A stretch of 64,000 bases of DNA from Collimonas silvisoli (GTDB lineage: Bacteria > Pseudomonadota > Gammaproteobacteria > Burkholderiales > Burkholderiaceae_D): assembly GCF_018305005.1 (NCBI RefSeq), contig NZ_JAGQEG010000005.1, forward strand, positions 26,159-90,158, given 5' to 3'. The notes beneath the pieces were generated by a model, which ran no database searches, had not been told where the DNA came from, and saw only the letters and a program-made list of their open reading frames with translations. Below are positions 63,013-64,000 of the stretch, piece by piece. The first letter of the stretch is position 1, and every line of letters starts with the position of its first letter. A program made the translations under genes and the position numbers.

Positions 63013-64000
63013 GAGCCATGCCGGATACGAGGGTTGATCACGCCGTACAACAGATCGACGATCAGATTGACAACGATGATGATGGTGGCCGACAGCAGGA
63101 TGCCGCCCTGCACTACCGGATAATCGCGCCGCTGGATTCCCGCCACCAGCCATTTGCCGATGCCAGGCCAGGAAAAGATGGTTTCGGTCAGGATGGCGCC
63201 GGCCAGCATCACGCCGACCTGCAAGCCGATCACCGTGATCACTGGGATCAGCGCATTGCGCAAGGCGTGCACCACCACCACCCGGGTCCGCGATAAACCC
63301 TTGGCGCGCGCGGTGCGTACGTAGTCTTCACGCATCACTTCCAGCATCGCCGAGCGCGTCATGCGGGCAATCACCGCCAGCGGGATAGTGCCGAGTGCAA
63401 TCGTCGGCAAGATCAGATGCGACACCGCGGATTTGAAGACGCCGCTGTCGTCGGAAAACCAGCTGTCGATCAGCATGAAGCCTGTCACCGGCGGCACATC
63501 GAACAAGATATCGATGCGGCCGGATACCGGCGTCCAGCCCAGCGTCACGGAAAACAGCAGGATCAACAGCAAGGCCCACCAGAATATCGGCATCGAATAG
63601 CCGGTGAGCGATACGCCCATCACCGAATAATCGAGCACGGTGTTACGTTTCAGCGCCGCCAGAATGCCGGCTGGCACGCCGATCACCAGCGCAAACAGCA
63701 TCGCGCAAAAAGACAGTTCCAGGGTCGCGGGAAAGAGCGTCTTGAATTCGCTCATGACTGACGTATGGGTCATGATGGACACGCCAAGATCACCCTTGAA
63801 TACATTGCCCAGGTAATTGAAGTACTGCATGTAAAGCGGCTGGTCGAGGCCCAGTTCATGCGCCATTTGCGCATAGCGCGCAGGCTCCATGCCGCGTTCG
63901 CCAGTCATGGCTTCGACCGCGTTGCCGGGGATCAGATGTATCAATAAAAACACCAGCAGCGTGATGCCGAGAAAGGTCGGAATGACCAAACCGACACGGC
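63009..64000 (-). CDS. dppB: Peptide ABC transporter permease, DppB/OppB type (start outside the window)
   Basis: 330 residues are visible, in frame to the window edge (RVGLVIPTFLGITLLVF...), so only a few N-terminal residues are missing. It has the periplasmic LGLDQPLYMQYFNYLGNVFK segment, BPD motif YVRTARAKGLSRTRVVVVHA, and ends in [14 protein letters not shown]. It is the first permease of the dpp operon, upstream of dppC. Confidence 0.9.
   Translation of the reverse strand, partial: RVGLVIPTFLGITLLVFLLIHLIPGNAVEAMTGERGMEPARYAQMAHELGLDQPLYMQYFNYLGNVFKGDLGVSIMTHTSVMSEFKTLFPATLELSFCAMLFALVIGVPAGILAALKRNTVLDYSVMGVSLTGYSMPIFWWALLLILLFSVTLGWTPVSGRIDILFDVPPVTGFMLIDSWFSDDSGVFKSAVSHLILPTIALGTIPLAVIARMTRSAMLEVMREDYVRTARAKGLSRTRVVVVHALRNALIPVITVIGLQVGVMLAGAILTETIFSWPGIGKWLVAGIQRRDYPVVQGGILLSATIIIVVNLIVDLLYGVINPRIRHGS

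Overview
The window is mostly an integrated conjugative element (ICE) with a short stretch of host chromosome at the right end. The host part (about 58.3-64.0 kb) carries tRNA-Ser(CGA), serS and a dppB/C/D/F-type peptide ABC transporter operon, all on the minus strand. The protein sequences suit a betaproteobacterium, probably Burkholderiales and perhaps Oxalobacteraceae. That placement is inference from sequence character, not from a search. The element is of the PFGI-1/clc kind: an MPF-G (Tfc-type) mating apparatus, a SXT/TOL-type TraD coupling protein and a MobH (TraI_2) relaxase. Its left end and integrase lie outside the window, and no insertion sequence or CRISPR array is visible.

Layout. 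0-13.2 kb is the ICE maintenance region: a truncated C5-cytosine methyltransferase, an adenine methyltransferase, ICE-conserved genes (DUF3085, a doubled DUF3577/STY4534, DUF3275, a DUF6094-like methyltransferase), three tandem GDWGD paralogues, a HEPN-like protein with a zinc ribbon, and a large SNF2-like helicase. 13.4-17.3 kb is an accessory island on the minus strand: an HNH-type protein, an unknown protein and an AbiEi/AbiEii toxin-antitoxin pair. 17.5-39.3 kb is the transfer operon: PilL, lytic transglycosylase, TraD, TIGR037xx family proteins, the VirB4-like ATPase, a thioredoxin-like protein, RadC and TraG_N. It is interrupted by a minus-strand RsmN/CsrA-like gene and by a minus-strand membrane protein with a ParB-like motif. 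39.3-40.3 kb holds two DUF3742 genes. 40.5-52.4 kb is a secretion and effector cargo region: a miniature secreted Rhs protein with a putative membrane immunity partner, a 527-residue protein whose C-terminus recalls AcrVA2, a decayed radC, and a sigma-54-type promoter driving hcp, vgrG, a PD-(D/E)XK nuclease effector and two DUF3396 immunity proteins. 52.4-55.6 kb is a Gabija-like OLD nuclease plus UvrD helicase pair. 56.1-58.0 kb is the relaxase.

The most interesting non-coding signal is two layers of repeated structured leaders. Five copies of a three-hairpin element (matching what I know of the radC RNA motif) precede operon-leading genes, including radC. Eight copies of a second, nested GC-rich hairpin lie just upstream of Shine-Dalgarno sequences. 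In both, stems keep pairing while the bases change. The element also encodes its own RsmN/RsmF-type CsrA homologue, which makes post-transcriptional control through these leaders a testable idea.
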